DNA of 64,000 nucleotides from positions 34,387,699-34,451,698 of the forward strand of contig CM046454.1 in the NCBI GenBank assembly GCA_025506515.1. The letters are read 5' to 3'. A program made the translations under genes and the position numbers. The notes under the pieces were generated by a model. That model searched no databases and was not told the origin of the DNA. It saw only the letters and a program-made list of their open reading frames with translations. The stretch is from Flaveria trinervia (taxonomy: Eukaryota; Streptophyta; Magnoliopsida; Asterales; Asteraceae). Positions 23,428 to 34,394 of this stretch are shown here, in pieces; the first letter of the stretch is position 1, and every line of letters starts with the position of its first letter.

Positions 23428-23505
23428 TACTCAGCCTCTTGATTGCGTGATCTAACCATCCAAATCAACCTGTTTTTCACTCCTCCCTACAACCCACTCA
23501 CTCTA

Positions 23506-24711
23506 ATGGCCCATAACAAGTCCGAGGTAGAGATGGGAACCATGACAAAGGCTCTTATGTTACTCCTAAAAATTTCAGGTCTTGGAGCAAGAGAATAGAA
23601 GGCTTCATCAGATATCAAGACATCAAGATATGGAACTCCATCGTCAATGGCCCGTATAAACCAAAGGTGGCATCACCTGGTGGAAACGGTGCCATGATAG
23701 AAAAGGCTGTGGAGGATGACTCTGATGAAGACAGAAAGAAGATGGACATCGATAGCAATGCCATGACCATTCTCATGACTGCAATACCGAACTCCATTAT
23801 GGTGGGATTCGAGCATTGCACGACTGCCAAAGAATTGTTTGATGCACTTGCTCAGATGTACTCAAGCTCTAATGATTCAAAGAATGACTCGCTGAAGCAA
23901 CAGTTTGAGAACTTCACTCATATTGCTAGAGAGACCCTCAGCCAACAGTACTTTAGGTACATGGATCTTATCTTTTCTCTTCAGTCTGTGAAGATCACTC
24001 CTGAACTTAGAGATCTTACTAGAAAGTTCACGAGTGCTCTTCCAAACGAGTGGACATTCTACTATGTCTCCATCAAGAGGACAGAGAACTTAAACACTCT
24101 CACCATGACTGAACTCCATGGCATCCTTGATGGATATCGCCTAGAGATGGAGAGTAAGAAGGGCCACCAAACAAGCAGACCCATGAGTCTTCCTGCTAGC
24201 AACGCATTAATGGTTGCAGAACGCTCATTACCCCCACAACCTCAACATTACCTGACAGCCATCCTGCTCTTCTGGACCTTACATCACTTTTCCTGAGACT
24301 CCAAGGTCTTAACAGGCTCAACACAACTCCTTTCAGGAAAGTTGTGCCTTTGTCTCAGGAAGTGGACACTCTGATGATTTTCAATACTGCTTTGATGATC
24401 TTGAGTGTTTCGATCCAGATGATGTAGAGTACGTGGACATTGTCCAACACATGGCTCTTTTAACTTACAAAGCGAAGAAGTTCTTTAAGAGAACTGGAAG
24501 GCACTTCCCTCAAAACCCAACTACTAGCAAGTTCGGGTTTGAAAAGACCAAAGCAAAGTGTTACAACTGTAACCAACTGGGTCACTTTGCAAGGGAATGC
24601 AAGGCTCCCAAGACCAATCCGGGAACCCCACAAGCCTCCACACATCCCTCAACCTCAAAGCCCGCTGAAAAGTCAACTAAAACAGCTGCAATGGCTCAAA
24701 AAGTTGACTAG
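23506..24711 (+). pseudogene. gag: E3 gag, broken but mostly readable
   Basis: ATG at 23506 gives MAHNKSEVEMGTMTKALM, matching the E1 gag start MAAISKSDMEIGTMTKSL. A frameshift near 23572 precedes the main block, which reads open to 24296 (NFRSWSKRIEGFIRYQDIKI, ELFDALAQMYSS, LRDLTRKFTSALPNEWTFYY, LTMTELHGILDGYRLEME). After another shift, the nucleocapsid part reads in ORF 24433-24711 with an intact CCHC knuckle CYNCNQLGHFAREC at 24559-24600. A TAG at 24709-24711 replaces the Trp codon of a DWSF motif seen in E1, E2 and (as NWSF) in E4. Capsid and RNA-binding protein of the virus-like particle. Confidence 0.88.
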
Positions 24712-26127
24712 AGCTTCATGGTACAGGATGTGACTCCTGCTCAAGCTCTCATGGCCGGAACTAACGATGCCCGGGTATATGAACATCTCTGCACTCTAGC
24801 CTGTATAGCTAAAGTTAAACTCTCTCAGGATTACAATATGGAAATCAGATCTGATATTGAGTCTTTAAATATCTTAAAATATGATTTTAAAAGAGCTGAA
24901 TTTGACTATCAAAAGAAAATTGAGGAGTTAGAGAAAACTGTTTCTCTTTTAAAACATGAACACACTAACTACAAGACTCAAATCAAAGATCTGATATCCA
25001 AATTGTCTGAGGCTCAAGCCCAGCTTGTCACTACTGAGGCTTAGGCCAGGAAGCATGCTATCTCTGAGCAAAACTTCCAAGCTATTCTTGCATCATCCTG
25101 TCACTCCAAACTCTGTTATCATAACAAAGGAGGGTTGGGAGCCAATGAAAGTGCTCACCACACTCCTATGAGTCTATTAGATAGCCTAGATGTGGTGCTG
25201 AGGAGCAAGAGGTTCCAATTGCTGACCCTTCGTCACTAGAGTTGAATGATGAAGCAACAATAGTGGTCACAGGGAAGGAACAGGTAGATGTACCCATCTC
25301 CTCCTGTGAAGAACAAATCCTAACCACTAAGGCCAGAAGAAGCAGAGCTAAAGCTGCTAGGAGAACTGCTAAGAAGATGGCTGAGTCCAAGCTGAAGATT
25401 GACCCAATGCAAAAGGGAGTCTTTATCTCAGCTGGATTCAAAGTGTTAGGTACTTCTAATTCAGGAAAGAAGTGTAATACCTGCATTTCTGTCCTGCCAA
25501 AGGATCAGAAGTTGAAGGGAAAAATTGCTGATGAAGAATAGAATCTCAAGAAACAGCAACCCTCATATTCCCAAAGAACTAACATTGCATGCATAATATG
25601 TGGTCTGCAAATCCACATGGCAAAATATTGTTACTACAATCCTGCAAGCACACATTATGCAAATAATGTTAGAAAAGAAGGAGTCAAGGAAGGTTTCACA
25701 TTTGGACCTTTTCAAACGGTTCAAGTGATGAAAAAGGAAAAGCTAGTTTCGGAAGCCAGGTTGCTTCGGAAGAAACTCTTCTTCCGAAGAGAAAATGGCT
25801 TCGGAAGAAAAAGCTACTAAAGTTCAGCAGAACAAGAAAGCTCCCTTGAAACCTCCCCATAAGAAGACTGCTTCAGAAGAAAAGGTGGTGAAGACTTCTT
25901 CCGAAAAGAAAGAAGCTTCGGAAGATAGCCATGCTACTAAAGCTTCAACAAGCTCATCTTCCAAGATCAACCAAAGGATGGACTGGAAGATCAAGGAAGA
26001 TGCTGCAGTCCAAACCTCTTCTTCAACAACCTCTATTGAACCCCCATGCATAACATTTCGTTCAATTATGTCATTATCTTTGGAAGAACCCAAGACTAGC
26101 AAGGCTTGGGCTTCCAAACAAAACTAA
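24712..26127 (+). pseudogene. E3 gag-pol linker: coiled coil and second zinc knuckle
   Basis: It continues in the gag frame after the TAG at 24709. ORF 24718-25044 has EHLCTLACIAKV followed by a long heptad-like coiled coil (KKIEELEKTVSLLKHEHTNY). After a stop, ORF 25242-25541 is basic (KARRSRAKAARRTAKKMAES). A second CCHC knuckle, CIICGLQIHMAKYC, is intact at 25590-25631. The following Lys/Glu/Ser-rich stretch contains several CTTCSGAAG words inside the coding sequence (25745-25925), giving repeated SEE/SEK residues. ORF 25795-26127 ends with TSKAWASKQN just before the protease. The segment corresponds to 35936-37420 of E1 and 44828-46240 of E4. Role unknown; dimerisation and RNA binding are reasonable guesses. 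Confidence 0.75.
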
Positions 26128-27860
26128 CAATCTCATCTTATGTGCAGGGACATCCATATGAAAGAACGATAATGTATGGATTGTAGATAGTGGATGCTCC
26201 AGGCACATGACAAGGAACAGATCTCTCTTTCAATAGTTTCAGAACTATGATGGAGGTCCTGTCCAATTTGAGGTGAGGCCGGAGGATATATTTCTAGCAG
26301 AGGGAGTATATCCAATGGTAAATTAAAGTTGACAAAGTTCACTTTGTCAAACAGCTTGAACACAATCTGTTAAGTGTTTCTCAATTCTATGATCAAAAGC
26401 ACCAAATGCTTTTCATAGAACATGAGTGCATTATCCTCAAACCTGGGATGACAATTCCTCCGTAATTGGTGCTTCTTAGATCTCCTAGAAAAGGGGATAT
26501 GTACAAGCTTGATATGAACAATGCTTCCCCAATGGGTGAAGTATCATGCTTTCTTTCCAAAGCTGATGGTGATGAGTCAACATAGTGGTGTAAACGTATA
26601 TGTCATGTAAATTTTAAGACAATGAATAAATTGGCTAAAAATAACTTGGTACATGGTTTGCCTAAAAAGGAGTCTTTCTGCAAAGATAACTGTGTTGCAT
26701 GCCTGAAAGGGAAACAACACAGGACATTTCATAAATCCAAATATGTTAACTCTATCACTACTCCATTACACTTATTGCACATGGATCTTTTTGGTCCCAC
26801 AAGTATAATGAGCATTGGAAGGAAATCATATTGCCTTGTGATAGTTGATGATTTTACAAGATTCACATGGGTATTCTTTTTAAGAACTAAAGATGAAATT
26901 GCTAAAACACTAAAATCTTTTATTCTTAATATAGAAATCAAATTGATCACAAGGTTAAAATCATTAGAAGTGATCAAGGGACTAAGCTTAAGAATTTCGT
27001 TCTTGACTCATTCTGTAACTCAAAAGGGATTGCCATACAATATAGTGCTCCCAGAACTCCTCAACAAAACGGTGTTGCTGAGAGGAGGAACATGACACTT
27101 ATTGAGGCTGCTCGAACTATGTTAGCTAATTCAATTACCTCTAACATTCTGGGCAGAGGCAGTCAACACTGCATACTATGTGCAGAATAGAGTTCTTGTA
27201 GTTAAGCCCATGGAAAAACCCCTTATGAGCTATGGAACAAGAGGCCATTATTCATTGGCTTTCTATGGTCCTTTGGTAGCAGGTGTACCATACTTAACAC
27301 AAAAGACAATTTAGCAAAGTTTGCTAAAAAGTCAAATGATGCTATCTTTTCGGGTACTCTTCTAGCTCGAAAGCTTATAGAGTATACAACATTAAGAATC
27401 AACAATTTGAGGTCATCCAACATAGTTGTTAATGAGCACACTCCTTGTGTTAGGGGAATGGCCTAGATCATATCTTCATTTAGAATTGTTTCCAAACTAT
27501 TCTAAACATTCTTGTGAGAATGTTTCAGTTGGAATAGGAGCTCAAAATGATGCTGATGCTAGTGCTGATGATCAACTGTTTGAGCTACCCAGACCTAGTC
27601 TAGATTCTCCAAGAGCTGTAACAAACGAAGTTTCCACCATTCACAGATCTGATAGCTTGACTATATCAAGGAATTGTGAAGCTTCTACAAGTGAATCACT
27701 TACTGAGCCTCAAAACTCATCAGGTGATCCACCACAACACCAGGCAAATGGAAGTAGTGTTTTGAAGGAACGGGAAATTGTTAATACTACTACACTGCCA
27801 CCATTGATGATGTTTCTCACTCATTCAATCAGTCCTCATTGAATGATTTTGAAAAGCAGC
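26128..27860 (+). pseudogene. pol: E3 pol, protease and integrase part, broken
   Basis: The protease active site reads VWIVDSGCSRHMTRN with DSG at 26186-26194, and the domain is cut by a TAG about 35 bases later. Integrase begins with NKLAKNNLVHGLP and CVACLKGKQHRTFHKSKY (ORF 26622-27095), continues LLHMDLFGPTSIMSIGRKSY and CLVIVDDFTRFTWVFFLRTK, then shifts frame near 26935. The rest of the core is readable in the next frame (KIIRSDQGTKLKNF, QQNGVAERRNMTLIEAARTM). Another break follows before the C-terminal part. ORF 27426-27842 is a Ser/Asn-rich linker towards the RT. The organisation matches E1, whose integrase this element interrupts. Confidence 0.88.
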
Positions 27861-29582
27861 TGGATAGAGTGTTCCAGTTCCTGAGCAGAATATGTCCAAC
27901 TTGGTTCTAACTCTGCAATGGAAGTGATTCCTCGCCTTAGGATTCATAACACTCATCCTATGAGAACATCATAGGGGATGTCACTAAGGGTGTGAGAACA
28001 AGAGGACAGACTCATCATGGGAATGTCTGCTTGTACTCATGCTTTCTATCCCAGATGGAACCCAAGAAGGTAGAAGATGCCTTAAAAGATAGTAGCTGGC
28101 TTGAATCAATACAAGAGGAGCTGCTTCAATTCAAGAGACAGAAGGTATGGAACCTATGTACACTACCATCTGGTCAAGTACCAATAGGCACTAAATGGGT
28201 TTTCAGAAACAAGAGAGAGGATAGAGGCTTGATCATCAAGAAGAAAGCAAGACTTGTAGTTCAAGGATACACACAACATGAAGAAATTGATTATACTGAT
28301 GTCTTTGCACCAGTGGCAAGACTTGAGGCAGTTAGGATCTTCCTTGCTTATGCTGCATCCAAGGATTTCACTGTCTATCAACTTGATGTCAAGTGTGCAT
28401 TTCTATATGGGGATATAGATAGGGAAGTCTATGTATGCCAACCTCTAGGATTTGAACACCCACAACACCCCAACTATGTGTGCAAATTGGATAAAGCTCT
28501 ATATGGGCTGCACCAAGCACCTAGGTTGTGGTATGAGACATTGTCTCAGTTTCTTTTGAAGAACAGCTACACTAGAGGTACCATTGACAAGACTCTCTTC
28601 ATCAGAAAGTCTGGAAAGGACATCTTGCTCGTTCAAGTCTATGTTGATGACATCATATTTGGTTCTTCGAATGACCAAATGTGTAAGGACTTTCAGAGCA
28701 TTATGAAGAAAAGGTTTGAGATGAGTTCCATGTGAAAAATGGACTTTTTCCTTGGAATTCAAGTGAAGCAAATGAAGGAAGGGTTCTTCAAGAATCAATC
28801 TAAGTATGTTCTAACATCTTAGAAAGATTTGAAATGAAGGATTGCAAGCCTGCCAAGACACCCAGACCCACAAACCATAACCTTTGTCCTGACCTTGAGG
28901 GGGAGGATACTGATCAACATCAGTATAGGGCAATCATTGGTTCTCTGATGTATCTTACTGCTAGTAGACCTGATATCATGTTTGCTACTTGCATTTTTGC
29001 AAGATATCAGGCTGCTCCAAAGGTGTCTCACCTAGATGCTATTAAGAGAATCCTCAGATACCTCAAAAGAGCACCTAAACTAGGTCTCTGGTATCCCAAA
29101 AATAAGGATTTTAATCTCTATGGATACTCTGATAGTGACTATGGTGGCTGCAATATTGACAAGAAATCAACATCAGGAGGATGTCAATTTCTTGGTGGAA
29201 GGATCATCTCATGCAATGCAAGAAACAATCCTATGTATCTACATCAACTCCTGAAGCTGAATACATTGCTGCTGCTAGCTGTTGTGCTCAACTGCTATGG
29301 ATTCAGAATCAGATGTTAGACTATGGATTCAACTTTATGAGTACTCCTATCCGTATTGACAACAACAGTGCTATCTCCATTACTGAAAATCCGGTGAAGC
29401 ACTCCAAGACAAAGCATATTGACATCAGGTACCATTTCATTAGAGATATTCATGAGAAAAATCTAATTAAACTAATCAAAGTTGACTCAAATGAACAATA
29501 TGCTGATTTGTTCACTAAAGCTTTTGATGAGCAAAGATTTAAGTATCTCATAACAGCTATTGGGATGATAAACATTGATTAG
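27861..29582 (+). pseudogene. pol: E3 pol, reverse transcriptase and RNase H part
   Basis: ORF 27992-28735 (247 aa) holds an uninterrupted RT domain: IQEELLQFKRQKVWNL, GTKWVFRNKREDRGLI, KKKARLVVQGYTQHEEIDYT, VYQLDVKCAFLYGD and YVDDIIFGS, so all three catalytic Asp residues are present. A TGA at 28733 and further shifts break the connection to RNase H. ORF 28834-29319 reads KTPRPTNHNLCPDLEGED, IIGSLMYLTASRPDIMFATC and YSDSDYGGC. ORF 29181-29582 completes RNase H (TPEAEYIAAASCCAQLLWIQ, IDNNSAISITENPVKHSKTK, IDIRYHFIRD) and ends in IGMINID at 29582. This is the best-preserved RT in the window. Confidence 0.92.
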
Positions 29583-30226
29583 ATCACCTCTTTTGAAAAC
29601 CTTTTAATATGTAATGTCCTATGTCAATACAATTTAAGCCCTGTTACAAAAGATCTTTCTGAAAATTTTCTAAGTGTAATTTTCTTACGAAGTGAAATTA
29701 ACCCTCGGAAGTTATTTTTATATCTTCCGAAGCATAATTTCTCAAAGGATAATTTTTCTTCTCGGAAGAACTTTTGGTCTCGGAAGAAGCAATTGATTAC
29801 ATATCAGATCTACTTCCGAGGTTTGCAAACTCTCCACTCAGAAAGCAACTCTAACCTTCGGAAGCAATGTTTTAGCTTCGGAAGTAAGAATTGCCTTCGG
29901 AAGACTAATTACCTTCGGAAATGTTTTACATTTGGAAGAAAGATTCTATTGTGTAACGTAAATCTCTTGGGCGCCACACTATAAAAAGCAAAGATTTTTT
30001 AATGATGTTGGATTATTTAACTGATTTTAACCTTGCCGCCACTGTCATTTCATCCACTAAACCATCACATCACCTTATCCTAACCTCCATTACCGCATTC
30101 CCACCCTCTTTTAATAATCTCGACTGTTTAATCTCATCTTCTTACATGCAATTTTTACTGCCCTAGAAATTTCTCTCCTTTCTAACTTTACCCAAGCTCA
30201 AAATCATCCACATTCACCTTCTCCAA
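29583..30226 (+). other. E3 spacer between pol and third ORF
   Basis: Non-coding. CTTCSGAAG words and variants cluster at about 29700-29940, several separated by only 20-30 bases. From 29990 to 30220 it is unremarkable C/T-rich sequence leading to the next start codon. Confidence 0.7.
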
Positions 30227-33200
30227 ATGGCACTTAACCCTCAGCACAACCAAGTCGCACTTCTTGATTCTTCAAGAGATGCCGACTTTTCTGAAATCAT
30301 CTCCTTTCTCACCCAATCACCTTACTACACTGCTCTTACCGTTAACCCCACTGTTTACTCCAACCACATGGCCGAATTTTGGGGAAATGGTCAAGCCGAA
30401 ACCCTAAATGGGATTCGAGTACTCAGGTCTAGCATTTGTGGACAGGAGTTGATAATTACTGAACAACTCATCAGGAAGCATCTAGAGCTTCATGATTAAG
30501 GAGCTCCTACTGAATTCCCTAAGGCAGATTTGGACAACACCTACATCCTAATGGGATATGGCGGAGACATAAGCAGGTCAACAGTATACAAGTTCAACTT
30601 CTCCTACAACTGGAAGTTCCTCTTGCATGTTGTTCTCCACTGCTTGTCCAACAAGTCCGGCGTATGGGATCAAATCCCATATGAACTAGGATGCTTTGTT
30701 CATGGACTGGTGAGAGGCCTGCACTTTAGTTACTCACATTTGTGTTCACCAATCTGATTAGGAATCTACAAAGAGAGACATTCTATATGTATCCTAGATT
30801 CATTCAACACATCATCAATTATGAGTTGAACCAGAGCATGCTTGTCTGTGCAGCTGCTCTGACTATCCCCCAGATGTGGCCTACCATCTTCAAGACCTTG
30901 AAGAAGGTATCCACCAACTTCACTGGAAGGTACACCACTCTGCTTCCAGGTATGATTGAGTGCATAGCTCCTGGTGACATCCCTGTTCACCCCACAGGTA
31001 ATGAATCCACACCAGCAACCACCACCACAATGCCAACACTGTGTTCTCCACCCATCACCATCACATATCAAAGACGCCCCAAACGAACCCTTATTCAATC
31101 TACTCTAATTGAACAAGTCCCTTCTGTTCAATCCAAAAGGACTAGAGTGGAAACATGGGCTCCTACTCAGTCTGAGGTCTCTCCATCCTTCTCTTTTGAC
31201 CTCAATATGGGTTTTGAGTCTCCTTAGTCTCAAACGCAGGAGCCCGACACCCAAACCAGCAGCCTTCAGAATGAGTATCTACACTCTTTTAAACAGCCAA
31301 CTAGGGACAGCCCCACCAAGGCTCAATGCTTGTAGACATTGATCAAGGTCCCAGGTCAGTAGGCTTAACCTCCCTATCTTTTACTGACCTTCTCTTCAAA
31401 ACTGATGAAGACATAACATCTCTCCATGGCAATAAAGTTGATCTACAACACCCTCTTCAAGATCAACAGAGCCTGGAGAAATCCTTTGTCTCTAGTCCCC
31501 ATCAGCAACCTATAACTGAGGTGAGTCCCACTGATATAGAGGGCACTCATGTAGATTCAGCTACCACTACCGAAGGTGCCTCAATGGACCTTGTGGATAG
31601 TGGTAACACATCTCAGACTGAGTCTATGGCAACTGAGCCCTTTGATGACTCTGAAATAGACATCATTAAGCATGGGAAACCAAGGTGCCAAGAAACCACA
31701 TCTGGTGGTGAGGCTGAACATACCAGGTATGTTACCTCATCTCCCCGTGATTCTTCAAAAGAAGATAAGGGAAGCATGCAACTCCTTATTCATGACCTTC
31801 TATCTAAAGTCTTAAACCTTGAATCTTTGGTTAGGACTTTAGAAGCACGGTCCGCCACTCAGGAACTTGAGATTGACAATCTCAAGGCCAAACTAGCTGA
31901 GAAACAAACAGAGAGAGAGGTCTGTTAGGCATGTACCTATTCAGGTCTCATTGACTTCTTCCTCTAGCTCCTCTAGCTCTCAAGATGATACTACCAAAAA
32001 GGGGGAGAATGTTTAGAGACAAACACTTGAGGACCCACAACAGAGCCACATTTCAACTTCAACTTCATCTACTCCTATCATTAATGTGCTTGAGCCATCT
32101 CAAGTCATTCTTCAAATTAACTCAAAGATGCTCAATAATCTCTACAGACTCTTCACCAAGTTCCGTTGAGATCCTTCACTGATCAGCCAAGCCTAGATGC
32201 TGCAATGCTCTACTTTTGAGCTGAAGAGCTTCAGAGGCTAACTGCACCTTCTACCATTGTGGAAGAAGTTGGTCAACCTAAGGTCCACATGGAACCTAAG
32301 ATTCATTTTGAAGGGGAAATGGGGCTGATGGCCCAACAACTGAAACAGTTGGGACAGAATCTGCATCTCCTCCAACTTCTGAAGTTGAAGTTAAAGCCTC
32401 GAAAGAACAAGCTGAATCTTCCGAAGCTGAAATGGAGGCTGCGAAAGGACTGTTTAAAATTTCGAAGAACTGATCATCACAGATGCAATCCTTGAAATGG
32501 CATATGAGGTGAACAGCGAGGACTTTCCAAATCTACCTCCATCCCAGACCCATCTTTGCCTCTCTCACAATGAGAATCTACTCTCCAAGAACCACCACAG
32601 TCAGGATCTTCAAAAGATAAAGGGAAAAGAAAGATGACTGCGGAAGAGCTTCAGGAAGAGGAAAAGATTGAGAAACTTAAGAAGAAAGGAAGACTTCCGT
32701 GTGAGAAGTTGCTAGTTGGCAGTACAAAAGCAGCTACAACCATTCAGGAGGCTGTCAACAATAAGAAAAGGGAAGAGATTATTGACCAGCTTATCCAAAT
32801 GGGAGCTGTCAATGAAGAGACACTCCTGCTACCACTAGAGGAGTTGGTGAATCTGGAGAAGGCAACCCAGCTGAAACTTGAAGAAGAAGCCAGGTTGGCC
32901 TTGGAAAAAAAAGAAGAAAAACAGGAGGCTGAGCTGTAGCTGAGGAGAGACAAGATAAATTTCCTACTCTCCTGAGGCTTTAATCTTCGAGAACTTTCTC
33001 CACACAATGATGAGACGACCCTCTGGCTCTACAACAAAGAGCATGATCAAATGGAGAAAGAAATAAAGAAGGCTACAAGAGAAAAGGCAAAGGAGAAGAA
33101 GAAGAACGAAGAAAAAGCTAGGGACACTACAACCAGGAAGCGTAGTGAAAAGGCCTGGATGAAAGACTATCTTCGGGCTCATGGCTTCTCTGGCAGGCAG

Positions 33201-34364
33201 GTGGGTCCCATGTCTGAGAAGACACTTCAACGGATTGTCAGTGAAATCAAGGCTGGTATCCGGATGGGGAAGAGAAAAGAGATGTACAGAAGGGTAAAGG
33301 GGATGACCTTCACTGCAACCTCTTAACCACAACTTGATCCCTCACCCTCACCCTTCACCATTAAAACCGAGCCTTTCACCCCTGAACCCACACCATTACC
33401 CACATCTTCTCCCTCACAACAACCACCTAAACTTCCAATCCTTCAACCCAATACATCGCCAGAACCTCTAAACCTCAACCTATCCAACAACCATCCAAAC
33501 CATCCCCTCAACCTTCTCAACATCTCTCTCTTGAGGATTTCAAGGTAATCAAGACCAAGCTCATCAACTGCACAACTTTGACTGAAGTCTCATGTGATGA
33601 AGATTCTGTCAACATTACCTATGTTGATGGATCCTCCTGTTCCCTCACAAGAGATCAATTTCTTGATTTACCTAGAGGAACACTGGACCAAGAAGCTAGA
33701 CTTCTAGGCCTCAACTCAGATTCATTAAATGATGAAGAGAAGAAACATAAAAGGAACATGTGACTCTGCTGGACACTAAGAAAGAGGACATGATTCCCAT
33801 TTAGTCTCTTGTGCCTAGAAAGAAAATAGTCCAATGGTGGTTTGATGAAACTTCTCACAACTTGTTGTGGAAAGGGAGAATGGCGAAGTCAATAGACTTA
33901 GTGCGACCTCTCTGCTACACTCCAGCAGATTTGATATTGCTGAGTTAGCAGAGAAGCCATTCTCCAACCCCTCCAACTCTGAAGCTGCTACACTCATCAG
34001 AAATCCTCTCAGTAGCCTTCACCTAGCCGAGCTAACTGCAAAGGCCAAGATTGAAGAAGAGTTGAGATTGAGAAGACAGGAAGACAAGGAAAGACCTCCT
34101 CCCAAAGGCACTGCCTTTCTACAGATTGTGGAGGGTCCAGAATTGGAACCTATAGTTAGATGGGAATATGATTACAGTTCCCATCAACTAACTCTTTTCA
34201 GAGGGCAACAACAGAGGATACATGTTATCCAAGGTGACAGACTGGATTTCCTATCTACCAAGGATCTGTACAAACTTCTCAACACCATATCAGGGAAGAA
34301 CAAGGAGATAGACAAATATTTACTCTCCTTGGTGCTGAAAGTTTTAAGAAGCAGAAACAAGTGA
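30227..34364 (+). pseudogene. E3 third ORF (env-position protein), broken
   Basis: ATG at 30227 starts MALNPQHNQVALLDSSRDAD. The N-terminal domain (FSEIISFLTQSPYYTALTVN, VYSNHMAEFWGNGQ) is interrupted by one TAA at 30497-30499, continues in the same frame to about 30757, then shifts to ORF 30742-31227, which has the conserved FYMYPRFIQHIINYEL. Ser/Thr/Pro-rich and acidic segments follow (31326-31928) with a coiled coil near the end. The 15-base ACCAAAAAGGGGGAG is at 31993-32007. ORFs 32634-32939 and 33051-33326 are highly basic helices ending in the motif HGFSGRQVGPMS (33180-33215) shared with E1. ORF 33867-34364 is the C-terminal domain with VRWEYDYSSHQLTLF. Eight or more breaks are visible. 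No enzyme motif, signal peptide or membrane helix is recognised. Confidence 0.75.
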
Positions 34365-34384
34365 TGTTTTGGTAGCATTAGCCT

Positions 34385-34394
34385 AGGGGGAGTT
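34385..34394 (+). promoter_or_regulatory. E3 polypurine tract
   Basis: AGGGGGAGTT abuts the TG of the 3' LTR, as in E1 and E2. Confidence 0.88.

Noticed and set aside
30227..34364. Retroviral envelope gene
   Set aside because: The position fits, but no signal peptide, transmembrane helix or glycoprotein-like cysteine pattern is visible in any of the copies.
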